From positions 27,977-91,976 of the forward strand of contig DGPL01000001.1 of assembly GCA_002390425.1 (NCBI GenBank): DNA of 64,000 nucleotides, written 5' to 3'. Within the stretch, counting starts at the first letter, position 1, and each line of letters begins with the position of its first letter. A program made the position numbers and the translations under genes. Positions 17,598 to 27,688 of the stretch are shown piece after piece. The notes beneath the pieces are model-generated. The model saw only the letters and a list, made by a program, of their open reading frames with translations, was not told the origin of the DNA and made no database searches. Origin of the DNA: Kordiimonadaceae bacterium UBA4441 (GTDB lineage: Bacteria > Pseudomonadota > Alphaproteobacteria > Sphingomonadales > Emcibacteraceae).

Positions 17598-17630
17598 ATT
17601 CATTATCTCCTAAATTTTGCTGTTATCATG

Positions 17631-19046
17631 TTAATCTTTTTTATAGGGGTTATCGCCTTTACGTAACATTATACGAATTGGCACCCCGGGCATATCGAAA
17701 TCGTACCTTAATTCATTAAGCAAATATCTGGTATAGCTGTCGGCCAAATCATTCGGGCGATTACAAAAAATTGCAAATGTCGGTGGCCGCGTTTTTACTT
17801 GCGTCATATAACGCATTTTCGTACGACGTCCTTTAACGGACGGTGCCGGATGATATTGCAATGTCTCCGCTAACCATTTATTCAGTTTAGCCGTACTGAT
17901 ACGTTTATTCCATAATTTATAAGCTTCAAAAACCTGTGGCATTAATCTGTCAAGGCCACGCCCTGTTAATGCTGAAATAGGGACGATTGGAATGCCTTTA
18001 ATTTGCGGCAATGAATGTTCAAGCTTATGGGCAATATCTTTCATCACTTCCTGTCTATTTTCAAGAAGATCATATTTATTAAGCCCAATCACCAAACCAC
18101 GTCCCTCTTGAACGATCAGGCTCGCAATAGAAAGGTCTTGTTTTTCAAACGGCTGCGTCGCATCGACCATAAGGATCACTATTTCAGCAAAATTTAAAGC
18201 ACGGATCGTATCAGCCACAGATAATTTTTCTAGCTTTTCCTGCACCCGTGATTTTCGGCGCATACCAGCCGTATCAAATATTCTGAGTTCACGTCCTTCA
18301 TAAGTATAGTTTACACCAATAGAATCGCGTGTAATCCCAGCTTCGGGGCCAGTAAGCATTCTATCTTCACCCAAAATTTTATTAATTAGTGTCGATTTTC
18401 CAGCGTTAGGGCGACCAACGATGGCGATTTGCATGGGTAAGCCATCGTCTTGTTCACTTAATAACTCATCTTCTTCGCTGACTTCCCCTTCGATTATCAC
18501 GGATTTTGCCGTGACCTCTTCTTCAGGGTTGGCAAATGGATCAATTCCGAGTTCTCTTAAGGCTTCATCAAATGCATCGCTTAAATCGGCTAGTCCTTCA
18601 CCATGCTCCGCTGATAACGGAACTGGGTCTCCTAATCCTAAGGTATAAGATTCGTAAAGGCCGCTTTCGCCGGCTTTTCCTTCTGATTTATTAGCAACTA
18701 GGATCGTTGGTTTTTTATTGCGGCGAAGTATATCTGCAAAATGTTTATCAAGTGGCGTAACGCCTGCCCTTGCATCTATCATGAACATTGAAAAATCGGC
18801 CTCTTCGATCGCGAGCTCTGTTTGCTTTCTCATTCTGGCTGAAAGGCTATCACCGGTTTCATCCTCAAGGCCCGCCGTATCAATGATACGAAATTTAAGT
18901 TCACCAAGCGATGCTTTCGCATCTCGGCGGTCACGGGTTACACCTGGCGTATCATCAACAAGTGCCAGTCTTTTACCGACAAGACGGTTAAATAGTGTTG
19001 ATTTTCCGACATTTGGACGTCCGATAATTGCTACTGTGAAAGTCAT
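17631..19046 (-). CDS. der: Ribosome biogenesis GTPase Der (EngA)
   Basis: Der is an essential GTPase for 50S subunit maturation. The 471-residue protein has two GTPase domains in tandem, with G1 motifs GRPNVGKST near residue 9 and GRPNAGKST near residue 210. Each has DTAG and NKxD-type motifs. A C-terminal KH-like domain ends in a basic segment. An acidic linker (about residues 170-200) separates the G domains. It lies downstream of bamB and a YfgM-like gene, the same yfgM-bamB-der order as in E. coli. Confidence 0.98.
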   Translation of the reverse strand: MTFTVAIIGRPNVGKSTLFNRLVGKRLALVDDTPGVTRDRRDAKASLGELKFRIIDTAGLEDETGDSLSARMRKQTELAIEEADFSMFMIDARAGVTPLDKHFADILRRNKKPTILVANKSEGKAGESGLYESYTLGLGDPVPLSAEHGEGLADLSDAFDEALRELGIDPFANPEEEVTAKSVIIEGEVSEEDELLSEQDDGLPMQIAIVGRPNAGKSTLINKILGEDRMLTGPEAGITRDSIGVNYTYEGRELRIFDTAGMRRKSRVQEKLEKLSVADTIRALNFAEIVILMVDATQPFEKQDLSIASLIVQEGRGLVIGLNKYDLLENRQEVMKDIAHKLEHSLPQIKGIPIVPISALTGRGLDRLMPQVFEAYKLWNKRISTAKLNKWLAETLQYHPAPSVKGRRTKMRYMTQVKTRPPTFAIFCNRPNDLADSYTRYLLNELRYDFDMPGVPIRIMLRKGDNPYKKD

Positions 19047-19076
19047 GTTTTTTCAATTCAATAATGCTGGCAAGGC

Positions 19077-20438
19077 TTAACGCAGCGCGATGATTTCACC
19101 GTCACTTAATAAGAAATAAAGCGTCTCATTCGAAACAATTGGTCCCATTGATGAATTATCAGGAAGATCAATACCGCTTATTACATCTCCAGTATAAGGA
19201 GAAAGCGTTAAGGCATACCCATGAGACGACGTAACAATCACACGATCACTCGCAACCACTGGTCCATGCCAATGAACGGGTTCTTTACGAATTTCTGGGT
19301 CTTGAAAGCGTTCAAGTTGAGTGATCCAACGTATACGGCCTTCTCTTCTCGTAACACATATAACTTCAGAGTTTGTAGTAACAATATAAATATATTCACC
19401 CACAATCCATGGCGTATGTTGTGAACCGTAATTTTGCTCCCAAACTCGAACACCACTTCTTAAATTTATCGCCGCCATTCGTCCGCTGTGGCTAATTAAA
19501 TAGACAATACCATCATAGACAACCGGATGACCATCAATATCACGTAAACTCGACATAGCTGTGAGTTGGCCTTGCCGATTTAATGTGTCGGTCCAAAGAA
19601 CACGACCATTTTCAACACGCATTGCATAAACTTCACCGGAGGAATATGGCACAATAACTGTATTATCGATAACAGCAGGACTAGCATTTCCCGCTAAGCC
19701 CTCATTTTCAGCAATTCCGACCTCATCCCAAACAATCTCACCCGTATTTGCATCCATTGCATAGATATGATTATCGTGGGTCACGCCAAAAACACGTCCA
19801 TCTGAGTAAGTGGGTGAACCGCGCATTGGTACCCCGATATCTTCTAACCAAATTTCGCTACCATCAGAAAGATTTAGGGCCCCAAAGTGACCATAACCCG
19901 TTAGAAAATATAGCGCATTTTCACCGACCGTAACGCCTCCGCCATAGCTAAGCATCTCAGTCTCATTTTCCATGGTGTATTTAGTGTCCCAAATTACGCG
20001 ACCATTTTCAGCGTTTACTGCAGAGATTTTAGCATCTGCATCAATAACGTATAAAACGCCGTCTTTGATAACAGGCGTAGAAACAATCGCTTTACGGCCC
20101 GTTGTACCATTTCCAATATCTCGGCTCCATAGGCGTTCAGGAGCATCACCAACCGATAAATGTTGCATTAAATGATGTAAATTTCCACCAGCTTGATCCC
20201 AATTTTCATTCACATAAGGCTGTGGCAATGTAACTTGTAAGTTAGCAAGGGCTGGATCTGCGCTCAATTGTTGCTCAAATGTTAAAACCGATATACGGTC
20301 GCCTTCGATGGTTTCTCTTGAATTATCTGCAGATCTTAAACTATCACATGAAGCAAGTAATGATGTCATTATCAACAGACCAATTAATGATAAATAATGC
20401 ATTACATTATTCGAATATTTTTCTGTCTTATTGGCCAT
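19077..20438 (-). CDS. bamB: Outer membrane assembly lipoprotein BamB-like beta-propeller
   Basis: BamB is a lipoprotein of the BAM complex that inserts outer-membrane proteins. The 453-residue protein has a lipoprotein signal with the lipidated C31 (LLASC), then PQQ-type beta-propeller repeats of the pattern GxVxWxxxxG and xALNLxxGxxxW. The ATG at 20438 has a good AGGAAA site. Residue +2 is Asp, which in E. coli would hold the lipoprotein in the inner membrane. That rule may not hold in this lineage. The yfgM-bamB-der gene order supports the assignment. Confidence 0.88.
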   Translation of the reverse strand: MANKTEKYSNNVMHYLSLIGLLIMTSLLASCDSLRSADNSRETIEGDRISVLTFEQQLSADPALANLQVTLPQPYVNENWDQAGGNLHHLMQHLSVGDAPERLWSRDIGNGTTGRKAIVSTPVIKDGVLYVIDADAKISAVNAENGRVIWDTKYTMENETEMLSYGGGVTVGENALYFLTGYGHFGALNLSDGSEIWLEDIGVPMRGSPTYSDGRVFGVTHDNHIYAMDANTGEIVWDEVGIAENEGLAGNASPAVIDNTVIVPYSSGEVYAMRVENGRVLWTDTLNRQGQLTAMSSLRDIDGHPVVYDGIVYLISHSGRMAAINLRSGVRVWEQNYGSQHTPWIVGEYIYIVTTNSEVICVTRREGRIRWITQLERFQDPEIRKEPVHWHGPVVASDRVIVTSSHGYALTLSPYTGDVISGIDLPDNSSMGPIVSNETLYFLLSDGEIIALR

Positions 20439-20453
20439 AATATTTCCTATGAA

Positions 20454-21086
20454 CTATTCAATCACACTTAAATATTGTTCTGCGCGCGTTTTAATCGAGC
20501 CAGATGCATTTTCATCATTAATAAGAGCCTCAAGTCGTGATTTCGCAGCACCACTATCACCTGCCCTTAATTCAGAAAGTGCCATAATTTCTGCAGCAAA
20601 ATATTGATACTTACTATCACTGTTTAAAATGAGTGATAGACGTGAAAGAATTTGATCAACTGAAGCCGTATCCAATTCTAAGAGAGCCGCTTGAATTGTA
20701 GCCATATCTTTATAAACTTGAGCCACTGATGAAGACGTCACAAATTGATCAAGAATAGTAATTGCCCCTGCTCTATCATCATTTGAAATTGCAATTTCGG
20801 CTTTTTTAAACGTTGCAAGAATTTCATACGCCTCAACATCACTATTCAATAGTGGGTCAAGTGCGGAAGAAATTTCTGCATCATTCATGCTTATTGCCTG
20901 CGTATATAGTGACGCTTGTTCACTATATTTGCTTTCAATGACAGAGGTATATATGGCTCTTCCCGCAACAATTGCGACAACACCGACAGCAATTCCAATT
21001 ACGAATTTGCCGTACTTTTTCCATAAATCATTTATTTGTCTTTGGCGAATGTCTTCATCGACTTCGCGAATAAACTCGTCTGACAC
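20454..21086 (-). CDS. YfgM-like TPR-domain membrane protein
   Basis: The 210-residue protein has a short cytoplasmic N-terminus (FIREVDEDIRQRQINDLWKK), one membrane segment near residues 29-47 (FVIGIAVGVVAIVAGRAIY) and a periplasmic helical-repeat domain. YfgM in E. coli works with SecYEG and periplasmic chaperones. A GTG at 21086, six bases after AGGAGA, is preferred to the TTG at 21107, which would place that ribosome site inside the coding region. It lies 15 bases upstream of bamB. Confidence 0.88.
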   Translation of the reverse strand: MSDEFIREVDEDIRQRQINDLWKKYGKFVIGIAVGVVAIVAGRAIYTSVIESKYSEQASLYTQAISMNDAEISSALDPLLNSDVEAYEILATFKKAEIAISNDDRAGAITILDQFVTSSSVAQVYKDMATIQAALLELDTASVDQILSRLSLILNSDSKYQYFAAEIMALSELRAGDSGAAKSRLEALINDENASGSIKTRAEQYLSVIE

Positions 21087-21206
21087 CAGGGTCTCCTGTA
21101 AATTCAATAATATTTATAACATATATATGGCGACAAAATAACCGACCTGATGCAAGAAGGCAATCAACCATTATCTATATTCTTTAAAAAAGAGGCTATT
21201 TTAAGA

Positions 21207-22754
21207 TTATTCCCACTCAATTGTACCAGGTGGTTTTGAAGTAATATCATAAACAACACGATTTATGCCGCGAACTTCATTAATAATACGTGTTGATACA
21301 TGTCCCAAAAATTCATGTGAATAAGGATAATAATCTGCAGTCATACCGTCTGTTGACGTAACTGCACGCAATGCACATACATATTCATATGTTCTTGCGT
21401 CTCCCATAACACCAACCGTTCGAACTGGAAGCAGAACTGTAAAAGCCTGCCATATTTCGTTATAAAGTCCTGCTTTTTTAATTTCTTCCAAATAAATGAC
21501 ATCCGCTTTACGTAAAATGTCACATTTCTCTTTATCAACGGCACCCGGTACTCTAATCGCTAAACCTGGCCCTGGGAATGGATGACGTTCAATAAACGCT
21601 TCAGGTAATCCTAATTCACGTCCTAATGCCCTTACTTCATCTTTGAATAATTCCCTAAGTGGCTCGACTAAATCCATGTTCATTCGTTCTGGAAGTCCGC
21701 CAACATTATGATGTGATTTAATCGTGACACTTGGACCACCTGTAAAGGAAACACTTTCAATAACATCGGGATAAAGTGTTCCTTGTGCAAGAAAATCGGC
21801 GCCACCAATTTTTTGAGCTTCTTCTTCGAAGACATCAATGAAAAGACCACCGATGATTTTTCTTTTCTTCTCTGGGTCATCAACACCAGCCAACTTCCCT
21901 AAAAACATATCTTCTGCATCCACATGGATAAGATTTATATGAAAATGTTCGCGGAATAAGGTGACGACCTGATCTGCTTCATTTGCGCGCATAAGACCGT
22001 GATCGACAAAAACACACGTTAACTGATCACCTATGGCTTCATGTAAAAGTACGGCGACAACCGAACTGTCAACACCGCCGGAAAGACCACAAATAACGCG
22101 TCCTTCGCCTACCTGTTCACGCATTTTAGCAATTTCTGTTTCCCGAAATGACGCCATTGTCCAGTCGCCAGCACAACCGACAATCTTTTTCACAAAATTA
22201 TTTAAAAGCTTTGCCCCGTCCAAAGTATGAACGACTTCCGGATGGAATTGAACGGCATAGAATTTCTTTTCTTCATTGGCTATTGCGGCATATGGTGCAT
22301 TTCCACTTGTGGCGATAACTTCGAAACCATCTGGAATAGAATCAACCTTATCACCATGGCTCATCCACACTTGATAATCGTTACCTACTTCCCAAAAACC
22401 ATCAAATAGCGGGCTTTCTTTTTTAATATTAATGAAAGCGCGACCAAATTCACGTACGTCTGATGGTTCAACTTTCCCGCCAAGTTGTTCACACATGGTT
22501 TGTTCTCCGTAACAAATTCCAAGAACCGGAACGCCCATTGAAAAAACCGCCTCAGGTGCTCTTGGGGTTTCAATATCATAAACACTATTTGGACCACCGG
22601 AAAGAATAATGCCCTTCGGATTAAAATCCTCTAGAACTTCAGCGGCCTTATTAAATGGGACGATTTCTGAATATACACCGCTTTCGCGTACTCTACGTGC
22701 GATAAGTTGAGTAACTTGAGAGCCAAAATCAATAATTAAAATACGGTCAGTCAT
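21207..22754 (-). CDS. guaA: GMP synthase (glutamine-hydrolysing)
   Basis: GuaA converts XMP to GMP using glutamine and ATP. The 515-residue protein has a class I glutamine amidotransferase domain (IIDFGSQVTQLIARR start; nucleophile in GICYGEQ; histidine in VQFHPE), then the ATP pyrophosphatase P-loop LSGGVDSS, and the C-terminal dimerisation domain ending KPPGTIEWE. It is 17 bases downstream of rsmB and close to guaB, so the two GMP-pathway enzymes share a transcript. Confidence 0.98.
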   Translation of the reverse strand: MTDRILIIDFGSQVTQLIARRVRESGVYSEIVPFNKAAEVLEDFNPKGIILSGGPNSVYDIETPRAPEAVFSMGVPVLGICYGEQTMCEQLGGKVEPSDVREFGRAFINIKKESPLFDGFWEVGNDYQVWMSHGDKVDSIPDGFEVIATSGNAPYAAIANEEKKFYAVQFHPEVVHTLDGAKLLNNFVKKIVGCAGDWTMASFRETEIAKMREQVGEGRVICGLSGGVDSSVVAVLLHEAIGDQLTCVFVDHGLMRANEADQVVTLFREHFHINLIHVDAEDMFLGKLAGVDDPEKKRKIIGGLFIDVFEEEAQKIGGADFLAQGTLYPDVIESVSFTGGPSVTIKSHHNVGGLPERMNMDLVEPLRELFKDEVRALGRELGLPEAFIERHPFPGPGLAIRVPGAVDKEKCDILRKADVIYLEEIKKAGLYNEIWQAFTVLLPVRTVGVMGDARTYEYVCALRAVTSTDGMTADYYPYSHEFLGHVSTRIINEVRGINRVVYDITSKPPGTIEWE

Positions 22755-22771
22755 TGCCTAAATCATTTCTC

Positions 22772-24034
22772 TTAATCTGTTTGAGTTTTTATATCTTGTT
22801 TCTCTAAAATTGCTACAAAAAAACCATCTGTTCCTCGGCTGAACGGGCTTAATTGTAATGTGCCTTCTAATTGTTCAATACCCTGCTTGCGAATAGGGAT
22901 TAATTTGGCATTTTTATATTCATTTAAAAACCATTCAATTTGATTTTCATTTTCATTTTTTAACACTGAACATGTCATATATGCGACGCGGCCACCTACT
23001 TTGATCGCATCCCAAGCTTCCGCCATCAGACTTTTTTGAATTGCGATATATTCATCTAAGCTTTCTGGCGTTAAACGCCATCTGTTTTCTGGGTTTCTAC
23101 GCCAAGTTCCGCTGCCGCTACAAGGAACATCTAGGATCACTCGATCCATTTTTTCCTTATATTCAGCTAATTTTGCACCTCTGTTCTTGGATGTTAATAC
23201 AAATGATTGGAAAATATGATGTTTGGAACGTTTGGCACGCACTTTTAAATCTTTAAGGCGATTTTCAGAAATATCAAATGCATAAATCTGCCCTTTATTT
23301 TTCATATAACCAGCTGCTGCGAGAGACTTCCCGCCCGCACCAGCACATAAATCCATTACTTGTTGACCAGGTTTAAGTTCAACATACTTTACGGCCAGTT
23401 GGGCCGCTTCATCTTGTATTTCAACAAGTCCATTTCTGTAGATCGGCCAATCGCGTATTTGTACTTGGTCCTTTAAAATAATAGCACTATTAGCATGAAC
23501 ACCTTTTTCGTATTGGATTTCTTTATCAACCAAATATTCTATAATTTTCGGTGCATCACTCGCAATTCTTAAAGTCAAAGGCGCACGTTCATTTAATGCA
23601 TTCATTTCCTGAACAAATTTTTCACTAAAACGTTCTTTTAGATTTTCTTCTAACCATTTTGGGTAATTTAAACGGTGATGCTCTTCACTTTCCGAAACAA
23701 CAGTTTCAAGAAACCTTTCTTCTTGGGAAGTAATTTTATCAGGGGCATGAGTTTCACCCGTAAAATATTTCTTTGGGTCATCATCGCTTAACTTTAATTC
23801 TACCATAACCATAAGGCACGGATCACCAGAAGTTATATCATTTAAAAAACCCCAGCGGCGGATAATATCGTATACCAAGTTGGTGACACGGCGACGGTCC
23901 TTAGAACCTGCATAACGACGACTACTAAAATATTGACGTACAAGAACATCAGCGGCTGGGCCATTTTCCTTTAAGGAATGCGCGACCTTGGCCGTAAGTT
24001 CGATTACGGCTTCTATTCTGGCGGATGGTAGCAT
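22772..24034 (-). CDS. rsmB: RsmB/NOP family 16S rRNA cytosine-5 methyltransferase
   Basis: This SAM-dependent enzyme methylates a cytosine in RNA, probably C967 of 16S rRNA. The 420-residue protein has an N-terminal NusB-like RNA-binding region, the SAM motif DLCAGAGGKSLA near residue 228, and both catalytic cysteines (PCSGSGTWRRNP and TCSVL). The exact target is inferred from the family. It sits between guaB and guaA with short gaps of 9 and 17 bases. Confidence 0.92.
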   Translation of the reverse strand: MLPSARIEAVIELTAKVAHSLKENGPAADVLVRQYFSSRRYAGSKDRRRVTNLVYDIIRRWGFLNDITSGDPCLMVMVELKLSDDDPKKYFTGETHAPDKITSQEERFLETVVSESEEHHRLNYPKWLEENLKERFSEKFVQEMNALNERAPLTLRIASDAPKIIEYLVDKEIQYEKGVHANSAIILKDQVQIRDWPIYRNGLVEIQDEAAQLAVKYVELKPGQQVMDLCAGAGGKSLAAAGYMKNKGQIYAFDISENRLKDLKVRAKRSKHHIFQSFVLTSKNRGAKLAEYKEKMDRVILDVPCSGSGTWRRNPENRWRLTPESLDEYIAIQKSLMAEAWDAIKVGGRVAYMTCSVLKNENENQIEWFLNEYKNAKLIPIRKQGIEQLEGTLQLSPFSRGTDGFFVAILEKQDIKTQTD

Positions 24035-24043
24035 GTTTAATTC

Positions 24044-25504
24044 CTAATTCGACGGGTAATTCGGCGATTCTCTTGTAATTGTTACGTCGTGCACGTGGCT
24101 TTCACGTAAACCCGCACCTGAAATTTTGACGAATTCAGCATTTTTATGAAAATCGCTAATTGATGCGCTGCCCGTATAGCCCATCGCCGCCTTAAGTCCC
24201 CCAACGAGTTGGTGTATCATATTGCCCGTTGGACCCTTATAAGGCACTTGTCCTTCAATACCTTCCGGCACAAGCTTAAGGTTATCGGTAACATCTTCTT
24301 GGAAATAACGGTCCGCTGATCCACGGCTCATGGCACCAAGTGACCCCATACCGCGATATGATTTATAAGAACGTCCATGGTGAAGGAATACTTCACCTGG
24401 CGCATCTTCTGTACCAGCCAATAATGACCCAACCATAACCGCATTCGCACCCGCTGCCATTGCCTTTGCAATATCACCTGATGTTTTTAGACCCCCATCA
24501 GCAATAATGGATACACCCACTTCTTTTGCGACCTTAACGGCATCCATTATTGCAGTTAATTGTGGCACGCCTACGCCCGCTACTATCCGTGTTGTACATA
24601 TTGAGCCCGGTCCAATACCGACCTTAACAACATCAGCCCCAGCATCAGCAAGAGCACGAGTACCATCACCCGTCGCTACATTACCACCAGAAATTTGTAC
24701 ATTGGGATATTGTTTTTTAATACGAGCAATCGTATCAAGAACACCGCGCGAATGGCCATGTGCCGTATCTACAACAAGGAAATCAACGCCCGCATCTATC
24801 AATGCTTCTGCGCGTTCAAATCCATCATCACCGACCGATGTGGCAGCACCCGTTCGTAATCTTCCATTTTCGTCTTTACAGGAATCCGGATGTAATTTTG
24901 CTTTTTCGATATCCTTAACGGTAACAAGGCCGATACATTTATATTCATCATCAACAATGATAACTTTTTCAATACGGTTTTGATGTAAAAGCTGTTTTGC
25001 TTCTTCGGTTGAAACATTTGCTTTAGCAGTAACCAATCCTTCCGATGTCATCAATTCACTTACTGGCTGCATCATATTGGTTGCAAAACGTACATCACGG
25101 TTTGTTAATATACCAACAAGCTTTCCTGTGTTTCGCTCGACAACCGGAACACCGGATATTTTTGCACTACTCATAAGGTCAAATGCTTCGTTTAATGTTT
25201 GATCCGGATAAATAGTTAGCGGATCAACGACCATCCCGCTTTCGAATTTTTTAACACGGTGCACTTCGGTCGCTTGTTCCTGAATAGAAAGGTTTTTATG
25301 AATAACCCCTAACCCACCAGCTTGTGCCATAGCAATAGCCATATTGGCTTCAGTAACCGTATCCATCGCCGCAGATAAAAGCGGGATGTTCAAAGTGATC
25401 GTTTTGGTTAGTGCTGACCGTGATTTAACTTGGCGCGGGAGTATTTCAGACGCTTGAGGAACAAGCAGGACATCATCGAATGTGAGTGCTTCGCGAATAT
25501 TCAT
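24044..25504 (-). CDS. guaB: Inosine-5'-monophosphate dehydrogenase
   Basis: GuaB oxidises IMP to XMP with NAD, the rate-limiting step to GMP. The 486-residue protein has the TIM-barrel start TFDDVLLVPQASE, an inserted pair of CBS domains at about residues 92-200, the active-site loop GPGSICTTR with its catalytic cysteine, and the flap segment YRGMGSLGAM. All expected elements are present. It is the first gene of the guaB-rsmB-guaA group. Confidence 0.98.
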   Translation of the reverse strand: MNIREALTFDDVLLVPQASEILPRQVKSRSALTKTITLNIPLLSAAMDTVTEANMAIAMAQAGGLGVIHKNLSIQEQATEVHRVKKFESGMVVDPLTIYPDQTLNEAFDLMSSAKISGVPVVERNTGKLVGILTNRDVRFATNMMQPVSELMTSEGLVTAKANVSTEEAKQLLHQNRIEKVIIVDDEYKCIGLVTVKDIEKAKLHPDSCKDENGRLRTGAATSVGDDGFERAEALIDAGVDFLVVDTAHGHSRGVLDTIARIKKQYPNVQISGGNVATGDGTRALADAGADVVKVGIGPGSICTTRIVAGVGVPQLTAIMDAVKVAKEVGVSIIADGGLKTSGDIAKAMAAGANAVMVGSLLAGTEDAPGEVFLHHGRSYKSYRGMGSLGAMSRGSADRYFQEDVTDNLKLVPEGIEGQVPYKGPTGNMIHQLVGGLKAAMGYTGSASISDFHKNAEFVKISGAGLRESHVHDVTITRESPNYPSN

Positions 25505-25605
25505 AATTTTTCCTATCCAACAAAGAACGCTGAAATAACAAGATTCGCCTAAAAGGTCAAAGATAAAACAAGATATTGTGTCGAAAACTTTAAAAATTCA
25601 TATAT

Positions 25606-26325
25606 TTATGAACTTTTCTTAAACCTTTGAGCCACTAAATAGGTTTCTTTACTTTCTGAACGACTGGCTGGCGGCTTAAAATGGCGCACTTTTGTAAAGT
25701 TTGCTCTAATATCTTTTAAAAGTGCGGTATCCGTACCACCGCTAAAAACTTTAGCAACAAAAGTACCATTTTTTGCTAGTGTTTTTTTGGCAAAGTCAAA
25801 TGCGAGTTCAACAAGTCCTAATGTTCGAATATAATCCGTATTTTGGTGCCCTGTGGTTGCGGCGGCCATATCAGACATCACAAGATCAATGGGGCCATCT
25901 ATTAAATCAAGTAAAGCTTTCTCAGCTTCATCAGTCGTAAAATCCATTTCAAGAAATGTTGCACCTGGAATTGGTGCCACTTCTAGCAAATCAATTCCAA
26001 TAATGCTCACATCTCCTGCGCACTGTTGACGGGCAACTTGCGTCCAGCCGCCTGGCGCCGCACCGAGGTCCACAACTGTATGGACACCATGCAAAAATGA
26101 AAAACGATCATCAAGCTCAAGAAGCTTATAAGCCGCTCGACTTCGGTATCCGTCTCTTTTCGCCGCGGCTACATAGGGATCATTTAATTGGCGTTGCAAC
26201 CACCTAGTCGATGATGATTTCCTATAACGGGCCGTTTTTACGCGCGTTTTTTCACCACGTACAATACCACGCGGATCAACGCGTGCAACCTTACCAGATT
26301 TATTGATCTTAGGCTTCTTAATCAT
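25606..26325 (-). CDS. rlmE: 23S rRNA (uridine-2'-O-)-methyltransferase RlmE (FtsJ)
   Basis: RlmE methylates the ribose of U2552 in 23S rRNA late in 50S assembly. The 239-residue protein has a basic N-terminal extension of about 45 residues, then the conserved SRAAYKLLELDDRF, the SAM motif VVDLGAAPGGWTQVA, the catalytic Asp in VMSDMAA and Lys in FVAKVFSGG. It overlaps the ppx/gppA gene by eight bases and is probably cotranscribed with it. Confidence 0.96.
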   Translation of the reverse strand: MIKKPKINKSGKVARVDPRGIVRGEKTRVKTARYRKSSSTRWLQRQLNDPYVAAAKRDGYRSRAAYKLLELDDRFSFLHGVHTVVDLGAAPGGWTQVARQQCAGDVSIIGIDLLEVAPIPGATFLEMDFTTDEAEKALLDLIDGPIDLVMSDMAAATTGHQNTDYIRTLGLVELAFDFAKKTLAKNGTFVAKVFSGGTDTALLKDIRANFTKVRHFKPPASRSESKETYLVAQRFKKSS

Positions 26326-27514
26326 TGGTTGGTTCTTCCGCGTTATTTTTATTGTTACGTTTTAAATAATAACGTCGACGTGATCTTTTTCTTCTTTTTG
26401 CCTTATTAATGCGGCGCTGTTCATCCATAAGATGGTGAAGCATGCCTTCGCGGATGCCTCGATCAGCTACGCGGCAGTCATCAATGGGCCATACATCAAT
26501 CAGAGCATCAAAAATTGCGCACCCCGCAACCACAAGCTCCGCACGGTCATTCCCTATATTATTAAGCGCAAGTCGCTCTTTATAATCAAGTTTAGCCAAA
26601 TCAGTGCAAAGATTTACGAGATCCTTGCTTTTCATCCATGCACCATCGACTTCATTTCTATCATAAACGGCTTGATTTAAATGCATACTGGTCAGAGTTG
26701 TCACCGTACCGCTCGTTCCCATCAATTGAACTCTATTTTCATCAATTGACGAACGAATTTTGTGTTTATCTTCAAATGGCACGATATGCTCTTTTACGCG
26801 CTCTTTCATTTCTTGATAATGTTCGGCGGGCAATACTTTTTCTGTACCATATTCTTCTGAGAGGTTCACGACGCCCAATGGGATTGAAATCCAATCAATA
26901 ATTTCTGGAATGCGTTTCTCGTTATATTCAATCCAAATAATTTCCGTGCTTCCACCACCAATATCAAAAACGATGCCGCGATTATAATTGGTATCAAGCA
27001 AAGCTTTACAACCCATTACAGCGAGACGCGCTTCTTCTTTCGGATCAATAATATCAAGCTTAATTTTTACTTGCTCTTCGATGGTTTTGACAAAATGATC
27101 ACCATTCTCTGCTTCACGGCAGGCTTGAGTAGCAACATTCCACATTCGGGTAACGCCACGACGTTTCATTTTATCCATACAGATTTTTAATGCTGAAACC
27201 GTCCGTTCCGTTGCCTGATCGGAAATTCTTTTTTCTTCTTTTAACCCCTCACCTAATCGAACTATTCGTGAAAAACTATCAATCACTCGGAAACCATTTT
27301 GCTGCGGAACCGCAACAAGCAAGCGGCAATTATTCGTACCTAAATCAACAACGCCGTAAACATGCCCTTTGTTCTGTTGATTCTTAAAACGATTTCTATT
27401 GTTATTTCGATTTCTGTTACTATTAGAACGGTTTTGCTGTTTAGGTGGGGACTTTTTTGATCCTTCCTTTGGCGCTTTCGCTGGCGAATTGTTATTTGTT
27501 ATATTTTTATGCAT
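26318..27514 (-). CDS. Ppx/GppA family phosphatase with low-complexity N-terminus
   Basis: The family hydrolyses polyphosphate or pppGpp using the ASKHA fold. From residue 52 the 398-residue protein shows VYGVVDLGTNNCRLLVA, then the DIGGGSTE phosphate motif and GTSGTVTTL. This is the short single-module type. The first ~50 residues are almost only Asn, Lys, Gln, Arg and Ser, and the C-terminus ends in a strongly basic segment; both look disordered and may bind nucleic acid. Whether polyphosphate or pppGpp is the substrate cannot be told. Confidence 0.92.
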   Translation of the reverse strand: MHKNITNNNSPAKAPKEGSKKSPPKQQNRSNSNRNRNNNRNRFKNQQNKGHVYGVVDLGTNNCRLLVAVPQQNGFRVIDSFSRIVRLGEGLKEEKRISDQATERTVSALKICMDKMKRRGVTRMWNVATQACREAENGDHFVKTIEEQVKIKLDIIDPKEEARLAVMGCKALLDTNYNRGIVFDIGGGSTEIIWIEYNEKRIPEIIDWISIPLGVVNLSEEYGTEKVLPAEHYQEMKERVKEHIVPFEDKHKIRSSIDENRVQLMGTSGTVTTLTSMHLNQAVYDRNEVDGAWMKSKDLVNLCTDLAKLDYKERLALNNIGNDRAELVVAGCAIFDALIDVWPIDDCRVADRGIREGMLHHLMDEQRRINKAKRRKRSRRRYYLKRNNKNNAEEPTND

Positions 27515-27688
27515 GCGAAATTGGCCTATGTGTGAATCATTATTCTTATTATTTTATAGTATTCTATTGTTTCGCTTCATAGAAAAAATTTAGCATTCTT
27601 AAAATTAAAACATAATATCACCTATGTTGACACCAGAAACATTTTAATGCTAGGCATAACGCAATAAAAATCGGAAGAAGGAAATTTA

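Noticed and set aside
27627..27656. Full sigma-70 promoter for PatB-like copy 1
   Set aside because: TTGACA is present but the best -10 at 18 bases is TAGGCA, so only the -35-like box is mentioned in the gene entry. The same holds for copies 2 and 3.
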